A DNA stretch of 64,000 nt from positions 1,302,001 to 1,366,000 of the forward strand of contig JAMXDE010000007.1 of the NCBI GenBank assembly GCA_026770025.1. The letters run 5' to 3'. This stretch comes from Craspedostauros australis (lineage: Eukaryota; Bacillariophyta; Bacillariophyceae; Mastogloiales; Achnanthaceae). Shown one piece after another: positions 30,401-39,433 of the stretch. Both the position numbers and the translations under genes were made by a program. The notes under the pieces were generated by a model. The model was not told the origin of the DNA and made no database searches. It was given only the letters and a program-made list of their open reading frames with translations. Within the stretch, counting starts at the first letter, position 1; each line of letters starts with the position of its first letter.

Positions 30401-32207
30401 CGCTCTGTCAGCCGCTTCCATCTATTTGCAGAATGCACATCGCGCCTGGTGCAAGCTGACCCACTTCGATGGCCAATCCAATCAGGCATTGGATCGTGCA
30501 AGCCAGTGGGTGGATCACTACGATCTGACCTTGCGTCTATTCGAGACGCGATCGAAGGTGGAGCTGGGCCTGGGCAATCTGTCTTTGGGACGTGAGATGG
30601 CCCAGCTCATCTTGTCGAACGCGAGATGTCTGTCGGATAAGCTGCCGACGTACCTGGCTCTGTCCGCGTCGCTGGGACGCGAGAACCTGCTGGTGGACGC
30701 GTTCGAGTCCGCGAGATCCCCATTGGTGAAGGCGGGTATGTTCCCTGCCCGTTTCTACATGGTCCACTTCTTGCGAGACATGGGGAAGATCAAGTCATTC
30801 TTCCGCAATGTAACAGACGATGAGATCTTGGGCTTGCCGCGTGTGACTGACACGGAGACCGTGTATTCATTCCGGTTGCTGCAAGAGATCGCTGTCCGTT
30901 CAATCTTGATAGGCGAGATGGTGCAGTTTCTGGCTGCCGTTGGGAAGCTCATGCGGTGGATCATGAAGAATGGGATCAACGAAGATTGTGGATGCACCTT
31001 GGCTGTGTACGCGCTCATCACTTCCGCAGCCGGGGATCACGAAGGCGGTGTTCGATTCGCGAATCTGGCCCACCGCATTCTGGATGAGATCCCTGGCAAC
31101 AACGTACGCGCTGGTTGGGTTTACCTCACAAACAACCTGTACGTATACTCAATCTACAAGGATCCTGTCGACATCATCGCATCATACCAGCAAGGATATC
31201 GAGTTTCGATGGGGGATGGTGATTTCGAGACTGGCTTTCTGAATTGGCAACTTGGCGTGATGCATGCCTACACCACAAGTTGCAACCTGGGTCAGATCCT
31301 GACCAACGGCGAGTCCATGCTCAACCAAGCTGCTGTGTACCGTGTGGAAGGTGTGATTGGTATGGGTTCCGAGATCATCCGGCTGATCCGGTTTCTCGCA
31401 AGTTCGTACAAGGAGATGGATTGGGAGAGCTTCAAGAACGAGGACACGGCGGGCGAAGGAAGCAACAAGGGCAGCAACAATGACGACACCATCAAGTCAA
31501 CGACTGACCAAGACAGCCTTGAGGAGACGTCAACAGATGAAACGGACATCGAGATGTCTGAATCTGACCTCAAGACACGCGCCACGTTCCGGTTCTGGGC
31601 CAAGACGCAGATGGCGCTCATGTTCTTCCAGTACGAGCTGGCAGAAACCTTCATCAAGAAGTACTGGGAGGCATCAGCGCACGACAAGAGCTACGAAAAC
31701 GAAATGTGGAGACCGTTTCTGTCCGGTCTGATCGCATCTGGCCTCTACCGCAAGACACGACGGCCGGGATATCGGATGAAGCTGCGCAAGATGTACAAGG
31801 CTCTGAAGAAGATGCTCTCCATCCAAGGTTGCAACTGCCGAGACCGGTGCCTGCTGCTCAAGGCAGAGCTGGTCTCGCTCCAGGGCGGCAAGCTCCCCCA
31901 CAAGGTGCTGGGGGCTTACAACCTCGCGATCCAGACCGCCTTGCACCATGGCCAAGTCCAGACGGCGGCCTTGGGATGCGAGTTGGCTGGTGAGCACTTT
32001 CTGCGTTCTAAGAAGGAGCAGCACATTGGTAACTTCTTCCAACGTGCTCTGTATTTGTACAAGGATTGGGGATGCGTGGCCAAGGCCGAGTACCTCCAGG
32101 AATGCCGTTCCATATACATCGACCCGATGGCATCACGTTTTTCAAGAAGGAGCACACTTCACAAGCGTATCCCAGAAAGATTATTGCTTGGGCCGACCAC
32201 AAACTGA
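27423..32207 (+). CDS. STAND-type ATPase with AAA_16 and helical-repeat region, copy B
   Basis: The product is 1594 residues and the paralogue of 17116-22005 in opposite orientation. Walker A GGTSGTGKS begins near residue 285 and the Walker B-like LLLEDLQWCS lies near 550-560. The COG3899-type order then follows (KTHGNWLFMMQALEQL, HDRIQQAAYELI, TPR-like helices). From residue 196 (TSEYGPK) to about 1572 it differs from copy A at about 28 positions by eye. The first 195 residues (Q/H-rich, QQQHRQQQHQHRKHHHQQQ-type) and the 22 before the shared GPTTN end are much more diverged. It starts at the methionine matching residue 67 of copy A, because an in-frame TAG lies at 27396. No kinase, GAF or cyclase domain is visible. 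It is convergent with the ABC1 kinase gene, about 206 bp apart. Confidence 0.82.
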   Translation: MGPGYLDHDDVPTLRRVVQLPPSQLSPMPTEMPIPGIPQRDIQGAGWVDGDHRMQVDHQSGPQQGYYQQQHRQQQHQHRKHHHQQQHQNRHNAHSPVVKPPPPAPFSSPAMQNPGRLHRPPVRSPKRASTPADRRPDDGFSPMQPAMNTKPRSYRQRSPIAATVAPTGTVKAMSIVSGTVTAAIQGPPLHGNITRTSEYGPKRTVSDTFSSGREFYDDGYSETEQNMSELPQNISSMIEQAPFFQRRTEMEDLKAAFRRWKSCQSDFAEERVSKYTSQLPIVFVGGTSGTGKSRLAQEFVDFIQQDSRGADDASMPFIARGKFDEQYDAASTATSMFSGIIQAMDHLVAQIHRQQHHLDDDQINSLDGSTYDLNQARFAIQTTFSDQASTQRQRQRQRQRQTQRQTGGPVPRDLGAAPPLSPKTKVNASAMVGLCHAIPSLSIFLWDDIPDSHAGDSDEHGSTAAESLSHEPETTNVDEPRSSTKAPRYKRDQRHSKSLVSISSYHDQSEHGDGTNKVSSNSSSVAISNQYQYNFVQFLRTMCTEERPLILLLEDLQWCSEACLDLISLIIKDADLKHCFIVATIRDHEEQQQQRQSQKNWGTPDTIHEHAQYSQDSQSNQEQSSLTSTHVRRHTGSAPRRRNVNSDTDRQSSGQLSLNTDIDSNATYHGYAADHPLSRFLKRIRHISKRQRKRCTSISLCALPYEHFQIWLSELLGRNDIDELSEPLYSKTHGNWLFMMQALEQLERHNCLVYSRIFFQWEWNFNHVKAEDGDPLPMIADSVVQMMTLKLQQLSCSMLRCVLTVASYLQRSEFHIYTLLAILHGNVLEGHDDGHIEHDPASCNGTTNGSATANDSASAMESLSISQLQQILDGGVKEKVLKPSASSELRYAFVHDRIQQAAYELIEYGEERNRMRGRIGKRIIEVWKQCEANEELREFQTETDNTDDIERTILEDEALLFVAADHINSAPSKDHLYITTLNTEIGELALSKAALSAASIYLQNAHRAWCKLTHFDGQSNQALDRASQWVDHYDLTLRLFETRSKVELGLGNLSLGREMAQLILSNARCLSDKLPTYLALSASLGRENLLVDAFESARSPLVKAGMFPARFYMVHFLRDMGKIKSFFRNVTDDEILGLPRVTDTETVYSFRLLQEIAVRSILIGEMVQFLAAVGKLMRWIMKNGINEDCGCTLAVYALITSAAGDHEGGVRFANLAHRILDEIPGNNVRAGWVYLTNNLYVYSIYKDPVDIIASYQQGYRVSMGDGDFETGFLNWQLGVMHAYTTSCNLGQILTNGESMLNQAAVYRVEGVIGMGSEIIRLIRFLASSYKEMDWESFKNEDTAGEGSNKGSNNDDTIKSTTDQDSLEETSTDETDIEMSESDLKTRATFRFWAKTQMALMFFQYELAETFIKKYWEASAHDKSYENEMWRPFLSGLIASGLYRKTRRPGYRMKLRKMYKALKKMLSIQGCNCRDRCLLLKAELVSLQGGKLPHKVLGAYNLAIQTALHHGQVQTAALGCELAGEHFLRSKKEQHIGNFFQRALYLYKDWGCVAKAEYLQECRSIYIDPMASRFSRRSTLHKRIPERLLLGPTTN
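28008..32137 (+). repeat. Inverted repeat arm B, 4130 nt
   Basis: Partner of 17186-21315 on the opposite strand. Equal length with no net indels. In the stretch around 28008-28240, the four base differences I compared include three that change the amino acid. Confidence 0.9.
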
Positions 32208-32413
32208 TTGGATTAGTTGTCAGCTCAACACCCGCACAAAAAATGCACTACTATTGCCTTGTGCAGTACTGCACTCACAGGCTTGCGAGTATTCTTGCGC
32301 TTGCGGTGGGTTGACGAATCGACTAGAGTAGTATAATCATTGCATGTGCATACATGTAGAAAGGTACTTGCGTCTGCCTGTAGCACGACTTGGTGTTGCT
32401 TCTGCGGAGGAGC

Positions 32414-34765
32414 TCACGCAAACTCCTTATTGTTGGAATTGTTCGCGACCACATCATTTACGATGGCTCTTGTCGATCTACGCATCAATGCTGCTGCTGC
32501 CATTTCTGGTGGTGCTCTTGCCTTGTGCTCTTCTGCTGTGTCCGTGCGCGCAGCTTGGTTATCGGCGGCGAGCTCCTCTGCGATTCGCTCCGAGATGCTG
32601 CTTTGATACCGAGAAACGGCGGATTGCGCACTGTCCTTCCACATGTCACCGACCGACAAATTCCATTGCAAGGAAACCGCGAGGCCGCGCAGGAGCATGC
32701 TTGTGCGGTACACCATCCCCAGTTCGTTGGGGAAGTACGTGATTGCATCCTTCTTGTGCATCTCCTTATGCCAGTCGTGATCCAAATGGAATGGTTCAAG
32801 CCGACCAAACATGAGCTTGGCGAAATTTGCCAGAAATTCCGTGGAATCATTTTTCGTTTTCACCTCCATGGCTCGGAAGGCTGCCGCGATCACCTCATCC
32901 GAGTCATTGTTCGCGACGCTGAGCAGGAGGTTGGCAACGCGGAACTGTTCATCCGGCCGCAGCTGCTTGCACTGCCCAAAGTCGATGAGACCGAGCTGCG
33001 GTTCCTTCCCGTCCATCATCAAGGACAGCTCGCCGCCAGCATCGTTTGTGTCGATGACGAGGATGTTGCCTGGATGAGGATCGGCATTGAACAGGCCCAG
33101 CTCGAAGATCTGGTGGCCATGAACCTCGAACAGTGCCTGGATCCATGTCCTTGTCATGGATATCCTCTGCGCTTGCTGTGCTGCAGTTTGATGCGCAGCT
33201 GCCCATCCCTTGACCGATGAGGGCACCAATGATCTCGTTGGCATTGCGTCATCGGCCACCACGTCGATGCCCTTGACAACTACGGCCGTTGACCAAAGCA
33301 TCAGCTGTCGTGCGAACCGAACCGCCCAAAGGATGGAATCGAACCCGACCGTGTTGCCGACCATTCTAGCAATCTTCGGCCAAACCGACGATCGGCCGAT
33401 GGCAGGCGGGCCATGCTTGGTTTCAGTATTGATTTTCTTGGATGCTGCTGCTGTTGTTCCTGCTGCCACCGGTGATGATGATGCATCTTGGGTGCCGAGC
33501 GCAGATTCGTTGGTGCTCGCCTCGGTCTGCTCCTCGCTGCGACCTCCACCATCGTTGTTGGTGTTTTGATTTTCACCAAAGTCTTTCGTCGCATTCTGCG
33601 CGATCGAACGTAACTCCGTCTTCGTGTTGATGCCCAAATCTTCCAGCCGCCTTCGTGCTTCCTCCTCCATCTTTGGACCTGGTAGGTACGTCATCGTCAA
33701 GACAGTGGGCGAGCACAGCTCTGGAAGGACTTTCGGCACGAGGACGCCATACTTTTGGTACGGACCGTTGGGATCCAAGCTGGATTCGTAGACTGCTTCG
33801 AGGTTGCGACGCTCCTTGTCGTAGTCCAGTTCGGCCAAGAACTGCCGCGAGAATTCTTCGTAGCTCATCTTCGCGGAGGATTCATCGATAACGTCGAAGT
33901 AGACGCAAAGGTCCATGAACTGGCCGATGCTGATGATGTCGGCTGGGACCTGCCACTTCGCATCTGGATATTGCACTTTGATGATGACCGTTTGAGTGGG
34001 CGATGACGATGCGGAAGGGTCGTCCTCATGCGCAGCTCGCCGGATGGTCGCCTTGTGTGCCTGGCCAATGGATGCCGCTCCACATGGGATTGGATCTATG
34101 GACTCGAACACCTCCTGAAGTGCCGCGGCTCCAAAGTCTCTCTCCAGGACCGGCAGGATGATGGAATCGAAGTCTTCGTGTCCGGGAACATCGGACTGCA
34201 GCTTTTTGAACAGCTCTCGGTATTGATCAGGGACGGGCAGCGTCGACACCGACAGCACCTGCCCAAACTTGACGTACAGTCCCTTGAGCTCGAGCAGGCA
34301 CTGGAACAGATCCGGCGCATGCTGCTGATGCAATTTTGCCATCGTCCCTGCGCGCCGCACCTTCCTTTGCTTTTGGAATTCTTCTTCCAGGTCCGCGTTA
34401 TCGGCGCCCTCAGATTCCAACGCTCTGCGCGCCGTCCAATCCTGGTACTGCACCAACGGACTGCGGCTGGACAGGTTCCATGTGTAATCCAACACCACTG
34501 GTCCGATGTACGACCAGAAGGTCAGCTGCCGATTCAATCCAGCGCCGTCATCGGATTGGAGGTACAGTGCTGTGCCTGCCCCACCAAGCGCAATCGAACC
34601 GCCGACTCCGATCAACGCGGTCCTTCCTGCTGTCCTCGCATAACCCAGTGGCGCCTTGGAGATGGCCGTGGAGCTGGCAGCACGTTGGACCGACCTCGCG
34701 CTTGCTGCCGATGGCAAAACGAATGCGCCTCGCGATGGGAAGTGACGTGCCGCCGCTCGAATCAT
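32414..34765 (-). CDS. ABC1/UbiB (ADCK-like) atypical kinase, probably mitochondrial
   Basis: The product is 783 residues. The N-terminus is rich in R/A/S without acids (MIRAAARHFPSRGAF), a good mitochondrial presequence, followed by a glycine-rich hydrophobic segment near residues 48-68. The ABC1 kinase-like core shows the diagnostic motifs in order: KFGQVLS (KxGQ), PCGAASIGQAH (the alanine-rich loop replacing the normal glycine-rich loop), VIIKVQYP (lysine), an ELDYDKERRN glutamate/ExD region, FNADPHPGNI (catalytic) and LGLIDFGQ (DFG-like). Family members support coenzyme Q biosynthesis or lipid homeostasis in mitochondria and plastids. About 150 extra residues, N/S/T/Q-rich and then partly hydrophobic, lie between the ExD region and the catalytic motif, which makes this protein longer than typical. 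The gene converges on STAND copy B. Confidence 0.9.
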   Translation of the reverse strand: MIRAAARHFPSRGAFVLPSAASARSVQRAASSTAISKAPLGYARTAGRTALIGVGGSIALGGAGTALYLQSDDGAGLNRQLTFWSYIGPVVLDYTWNLSSRSPLVQYQDWTARRALESEGADNADLEEEFQKQRKVRRAGTMAKLHQQHAPDLFQCLLELKGLYVKFGQVLSVSTLPVPDQYRELFKKLQSDVPGHEDFDSIILPVLERDFGAAALQEVFESIDPIPCGAASIGQAHKATIRRAAHEDDPSASSSPTQTVIIKVQYPDAKWQVPADIISIGQFMDLCVYFDVIDESSAKMSYEEFSRQFLAELDYDKERRNLEAVYESSLDPNGPYQKYGVLVPKVLPELCSPTVLTMTYLPGPKMEEEARRRLEDLGINTKTELRSIAQNATKDFGENQNTNNDGGGRSEEQTEASTNESALGTQDASSSPVAAGTTAAASKKINTETKHGPPAIGRSSVWPKIARMVGNTVGFDSILWAVRFARQLMLWSTAVVVKGIDVVADDAMPTRSLVPSSVKGWAAAHQTAAQQAQRISMTRTWIQALFEVHGHQIFELGLFNADPHPGNILVIDTNDAGGELSLMMDGKEPQLGLIDFGQCKQLRPDEQFRVANLLLSVANNDSDEVIAAAFRAMEVKTKNDSTEFLANFAKLMFGRLEPFHLDHDWHKEMHKKDAITYFPNELGMVYRTSMLLRGLAVSLQWNLSVGDMWKDSAQSAVSRYQSSISERIAEELAADNQAARTDTAEEHKARAPPEMAAAALMRRSTRAIVNDVVANNSNNKEFA

Positions 34766-36569
34766 TGTTTGTCTTGGTGCTCAGTGAGTTACGGGTTGGC
34801 TTAAGAGACCTTGTTTGTCAAACGGTCGCTCGATACTGGTGACGATCTTGTTTTCGCCTCTTTGTTGTTTGCGATTGTGGTTGTTGTTGGTGGTCTTGTT
34901 GGTCCTTGTCGAATCTTGTTGTTGTGTGATGAGTATTGAAGCGAAAGTGGGTGTCAAGTGATGTTGAAAGGATCGTATGAACGGATTATGTCTGCTTTGA
35001 GTTGCCCAAAGGTTTTCGACTCCTTGCTGTTGTTCCTTCGTGTTTTTGTTTTTGCGTTTCGCTGCTGCTTCGCTGCTTTGGTCTGTGCGTGGTTTGGGTT
35101 TTTGACGCAATCACACGAAGGTGGTTGTGTGTTTTGGGGAACGTTCATTGGAGATTCGTTTTGAGGAACGTTCATCAGGGATCTTGGTCGGGAAGAGGAA
35201 CAACAAGGAACACTTCTCGAATGACAAAGAAACAACGCAATGATCGATTCATTCGACCACTAAAGATCGCAACCTGTATCTTCGAGAATAGTATCTAGCT
35301 CTCTCTAGACACACGCAGAGAGAGGTGCTGGCAGAGAAAACGATTTGACACAGGATCTGACATGATCTATTATATCGTATTATATAATATTATATAATAC
35401 ATCCGAGAAGATTTGGTATCATTGTCTGCATCGATTATTGATGGCGGCATTGGTCTTGAGATGCGGACAACTTCGTCCAGGCGTACCGAGGGAAGATGCG
35501 GCCAAGAAGACGCGAGACCCCAGCTGGTGAACCCGAAAGGTGTTGCGCGCACAGCGGCGGCGGTAGTCTTGGTGTTGCTGTTGCTGTTGACCTCATGGCA
35601 TCATCATCTCGAGCCAATCCTATGCGATCAATTCTACTGGTCTAATTTCCTCAACTATCTAAAACTCTGCCTCCAATGCACACGATTCAGATCTGACGCG
35701 CCTCTGCGCTTCTGGTTCGCATCCATGCGACGCCAAAGATTCAACAGAAGCAGCCGCCTCGACAATTGTTCTGTGACATCAACAAACCTCATCCTGCCAT
35801 AACTCAAACCAAGAGGAGATTCACAACCAGTGTCGACATCACCCAGCAGCTCCATCACCATCAACACATCCGTCAACAGCAGGACGAACATCTTCGTATC
35901 GAGTCGAACAGAACTGAGCAGACAGCGCCAACATGCGTCTCAATGGATCTGGAATGTCCGCGTTTGGCCTTGCGGTCAGCGCGCTGCACTGCGTGATCGA
36001 CGTCGACCTCAACGTGAATGCAGAAAGTCGGGTGCAAATCGTGGTACGTCTGCTACCGTGCGGTTGAGTGTGCGCTGTATTGTGGTGCAGTGTGGTGTGA
36101 TGCATTCGTGGTGATGTGGTGTTTTACCGCGTATGCTCTTTGTCTCAGTGACGCCCCCGGCATCTAGCGCTCGCCTATCTGCGGCTGAAGGTACTGCTGC
36201 ACACACCCATGCATCCTCCGGCGTGGCCTACAATCATAATATCATGCATTGTATTATAATGTCAATATAATGTGATGGATGTTTCGCTATTCTTCGCACC
36301 TTCTGATCCTATGGGCTTCGATGCAGAAGCAGCGATAGAGTGTCACACAGTCTTCATTACGGATATGAAATCTCTCCATTGTGGAGCACGCGGTTGTCGC
36401 AGCATCCGGAGGCAGACTGAAGAGACATCCAATGAGAATACGAGTCAGTACGAGCTATAGCACCATACTCACACGACCCGCCTAACTCATCTCTCGCTCG
36501 CCCATCTTACGTCTCTTGCGCGGAATGGCCGTTGCCTCATACGACAACACAGGCCCCTCCAAGCTTCAG
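34766..36569. other. Intergenic, AT-rich patches; may hide N-terminal exon(s) of the next gene
   Basis: About 1.8 kb between the ABC1 kinase start (minus) and the vacuolar sorting receptor (plus). It holds a 24-bp perfect palindrome (35377-35400) and a second AT-rich patch near 36230-36275. Because the receptor frame lacks a signal peptide, an upstream exon should lie here. A short frame from the ATG at 35932 ending at a GTACGT donor near 36046 is one candidate, but I could not join it in frame. No other gene was recognised. Confidence 0.5.
35377..35400. repeat. Perfect 24-bp AT-rich palindrome
   Basis: The sequence from GTATTATATAAT to its exact reverse complement ATTATATAATAC reads identically on both strands. 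It lies about 610 bp upstream of the ABC1 kinase start. It could extrude as a cruciform or be a hairpin; no gene is attached. Confidence 0.9.
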
Positions 36570-38079
36570 AAAGGAAAGCGGATACAACCACACACAGGCA
36601 CACTTTGGCTGGTTTCCATCCAACAGCTTCCTGGAACACACCGTGTACTATGTCGACGATTTCATGTGCGATTCTTATGTTAGCGATCAACACATACAAG
36701 ACCATGCTTGGCCAAAGTATTTCGACTCTGTGGCGGAGGAATATTCTCCCCCCAAAGCCCCATTCATCTTGATGATTGATCGGGGCAATTGTAACTTCGT
36801 GCAGAAGGTGCGGAATGCGCAGCACGCAGGAGCCACGGCGGTGCTGATCGTGGACAATATCTGCCTTTGTTCCTCAGGAAGTCGATGCACCTCAGCCAAT
36901 GACGCCGCATGCGAGTCGCTCGAGCCAGAAATGGGCGATGACGGGTCGGGTGGCGACATTGTGATCCCGTCGTTGATGATCCTCAAAGAGGACGGTGACG
37001 CCCTCAAGGCTGCCATGAAAGCTGGGACCTTCATCCGAACCAAGTTGTCATGGACTGGGCCAAACAAAGACCACGTGGACTACGAACTTTGGACAAGTCC
37101 AAACATCGCGTTCGATGGCGAAACAAGTATGGAACGTGACTTTGCGAACTTTGCCAAGGCGCTGGGGAACTCTGTCACCTTCACGCCTCACGTGTACATA
37201 TCCGATGGAGAGGCTAGTGGCTGCCTTGATTCCTACGGCAGAGATATATGTGGCAAAATGTGCACAAATCATGGCCGATACTGTGCACAGTCGACATATG
37301 ATCCCACGGGCACAATTTCGGGTGCCGATGTCATCACAGAGAGCCTGCGTTGGATTTGCATCTGGAGGGAGCGTGGAGAGGATGGGACTGGCCTGGCATG
37401 GTGGAAGTACGTCCAGGAATTCCTCCGCACATGCACCGGAGAATCATTTGCGAATGACGAATGCATCACCAACGCCATGAAGTCCGCCGGCATCAACAGG
37501 GGCGCCATCGACGACTGTATGTCTCATTCGGGCGGTGTTGAGGCACACGTTGAAAACATCATCCTCCGAGATGAGATGCATCTTGCCCACAGAAAGGGTG
37601 TCTATATGACACCGAAACTGTTCATCAGCCATATGCCATATAGAGTGAGACCCACTGCAGGTGAAGCCTTCGAAACCATCTGCGCACAATTCAGCGCTGG
37701 CTCGCAACCTGAGGCCTGCCTCCGATGCACCAGGGAACGGGACTTTGCTCCGTGCTTCGACCGAGCAAACGAAGGAGGAGGAGAAATCCCTGCGGATACT
37801 CTTCTCGAACCGGATTCCGCCCCACCAGCACAAAAATCAGTCTCCCATGCTACTTTCTTCGTCTCCGTGATTGCTCTGGTCGGTACGTTGAGCGCAGCTG
37901 GAGTGATCTACCACCAGCGAGCCCGCCGTAACATGCAGACCCAAGTCCGCGGGATTCTGTCGGAGTACATGTTGCTCGACAACAGCAACGACAACCACGA
38001 TGCATCGCTTGAGGCCGTTGCATTTCCTCCAAGTGCTGATGCCGGTGCCGGATCTGTGCGGCTCGGACAACTGGGTTAG
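36570..38079 (+). CDS. Vacuolar sorting receptor (PA domain, VSR type), 5' exon not resolved
   Basis: A receptor that carries soluble cargo from the Golgi to the lytic compartment. The supported part is about 502 residues. A protease-associated (PA) domain comes first (FGWFPSNSF, ILMIDRGNCNFVQKVRNAQHAGA). The VSR-specific cysteine-rich region follows closely in order: CTNHGRYCAQ, ADVITESLRWICIW, AWWKYVQEFLRTC, DECITNAMKSAGI, VENIILRDE, then TPKLFISHMPYRVRP and an ICAQF block. One membrane span (about 37850-37910) precedes a tail with SEYMLLD, matching the tyrosine-based YMPLD adaptor-binding signal of plant VSRs. There are no EGF repeats. The frame is open back to 36436 but has no ATG; a TTG at 36532 is not a credible start. 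An AG at 36568-36569 is the likeliest acceptor, so a signal-peptide exon should lie upstream. Confidence 0.85.
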
Positions 38080-38344
38080 AAAAAGGAAGGGTCAGGCAGG
38101 AGGGGAGAGGACGGGATAGAACATCCATCAGGGAGACTCGGAATTGAGCACTTCCCGCAACCTCGACCGATCGTACATGTTCACGAGTAGCGTGGACACC
38201 CGAAAGAATTGAAGCCCACAGGCAGGATGAAGCAGTCTTCTCAACATCGACCTGTCACTACTCGTAGTACACAACAGGCATACATTAGTACAGTGATTCC
38301 AATGTACTTTCTCTCTCTCCAGAGTTGGGAGCCATCTCGGTTCT

Positions 38345-39433
38345 CTATTTTATACTACGCGCACGTAGCATCCATTCGTAGACATCGCTTTGCTTCGACG
38401 CCGTTATGCCCATTGTGTGACCTCTCACTGCGGGGGGAAAGTCTTCAGGATCGTTGGCGAACCTCGAGTACACCACAAAATCTTGGCTTGAATTGACCTG
38501 TTCCAGACGCTGCACCAGATTGTCACTTGCTGAAACCGGGAAGATGACATCGTCAGCACTGTGAAACACCCAGATCGGAATATCGCGTAATCGTTGCGCA
38601 GCCACTTCAGGCAGCTTTCCAGTGAAGCCGTAGGAGGCAACCACCGCACCGCTGAACCGTCCGGTGGTCAGCAACTCCACGCTGACGGTGGCACCGTCGG
38701 AAAATCCGAAGAGGAACACCCTGTTTGGGTCGAAGCGGGGACAGCCGGCCTTGCGTCCTGCGTCGCTCTTGGCCCAGTCCAGGAACGCCAGCAACTTCCC
38801 TCTCGGCTCTTCGTAGAAGCTGCGCTTGCCGAAGGAGTAAGGAGCGAGCACCGCAAAGTTCTTGACGAGTGATGAGGGTGCCGTTCCACATCTGATGAGG
38901 CTCGGGATCAACCCAGAATGCTCACCTCGGGGATCTGCCAATTCGGAGATATCCATGTTGTTCTTGCCTGCACCATGCAGCACGAGTATCAGCGGCGGTG
39001 GGTTCACTGCATCTCCAGAGTCATGGCCGGGCTCAATAGAGCTTTGCAGCATTTGTGGCGGAGAGTACGAAAGAGCCTCATACGTTGATGGATCCCTCAC
39101 GATCGAAAGAGGAGAGACATCGATGGCGTTCGTCTTGGTGACGTCGAAATCCTTCGAAATCAATGACGAGGGCCACGGCAAAGACAGTGGCGTTGACGCT
39201 TCTATCAATTCTTGTCCCCGCGCCTCGTCGATAGCCAATGCAGTTGGTGGACCAGCCACTGTGACCACCGAGACTCCTACCGCATGGCGACCTAGTTGCC
39301 GGCGAGAAATCGGCGCATCGCCGCTCCACGCGTCGCACGTGATTGGGCAGAGTAGAGGACTGATTGATGCCAACGCTGCTGCTCGTGCTACTCCTCCTGC
39401 CACTAATTTTCTTGTGAGTTTGGCCATCGTCAT
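38345..39433 (-). CDS. Alpha/beta hydrolase with predicted thylakoid-lumen targeting
   Basis: The protein is 362 residues from the ATG at 39433; the frame is open to another ATG at 39550 that would add a hydrophilic, unlikely N-terminus. After a hydrophobic leader (MTMAKLTRKLVAGGVARAAA) comes a second targeting element, ISRRQLGRHAVGVSVV ending PPTALA. The twin arginines, hydrophobic core and A-x-A cleavage box predict Tat transport into the thylakoid lumen. The hydrolase fold shows an oxyanion-type LVLHGAGKNN, the nucleophile elbow GFSDG, an acidic HSADDVIFP and a C-terminal histidine in RGHTMGI, a complete Ser-Asp-His triad. It resembles the phospholipase/carboxylesterase or PHB-depolymerase-like group; the substrate is unknown. 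It converges on the sorting-receptor gene (265 bp) and diverges from the acyltransferase gene. Confidence 0.78.
   Translation of the reverse strand: MTMAKLTRKLVAGGVARAAALASISPLLCPITCDAWSGDAPISRRQLGRHAVGVSVVTVAGPPTALAIDEARGQELIEASTPLSLPWPSSLISKDFDVTKTNAIDVSPLSIVRDPSTYEALSYSPPQMLQSSIEPGHDSGDAVNPPPLILVLHGAGKNNMDISELADPRGEHSGLIPSLIRCGTAPSSLVKNFAVLAPYSFGKRSFYEEPRGKLLAFLDWAKSDAGRKAGCPRFDPNRVFLFGFSDGATVSVELLTTGRFSGAVVASYGFTGKLPEVAAQRLRDIPIWVFHSADDVIFPVSASDNLVQRLEQVNSSQDFVVYSRFANDPEDFPPAVRGHTMGITASKQSDVYEWMLRARSIK

Noticed and set aside
28206..31993. Many 70-190-codon minus- and plus-strand frames repeated in both STAND copies
   Set aside because: They are identical shadows in the two inverted arms, which is expected from the duplicated coding core and is not evidence of extra genes.
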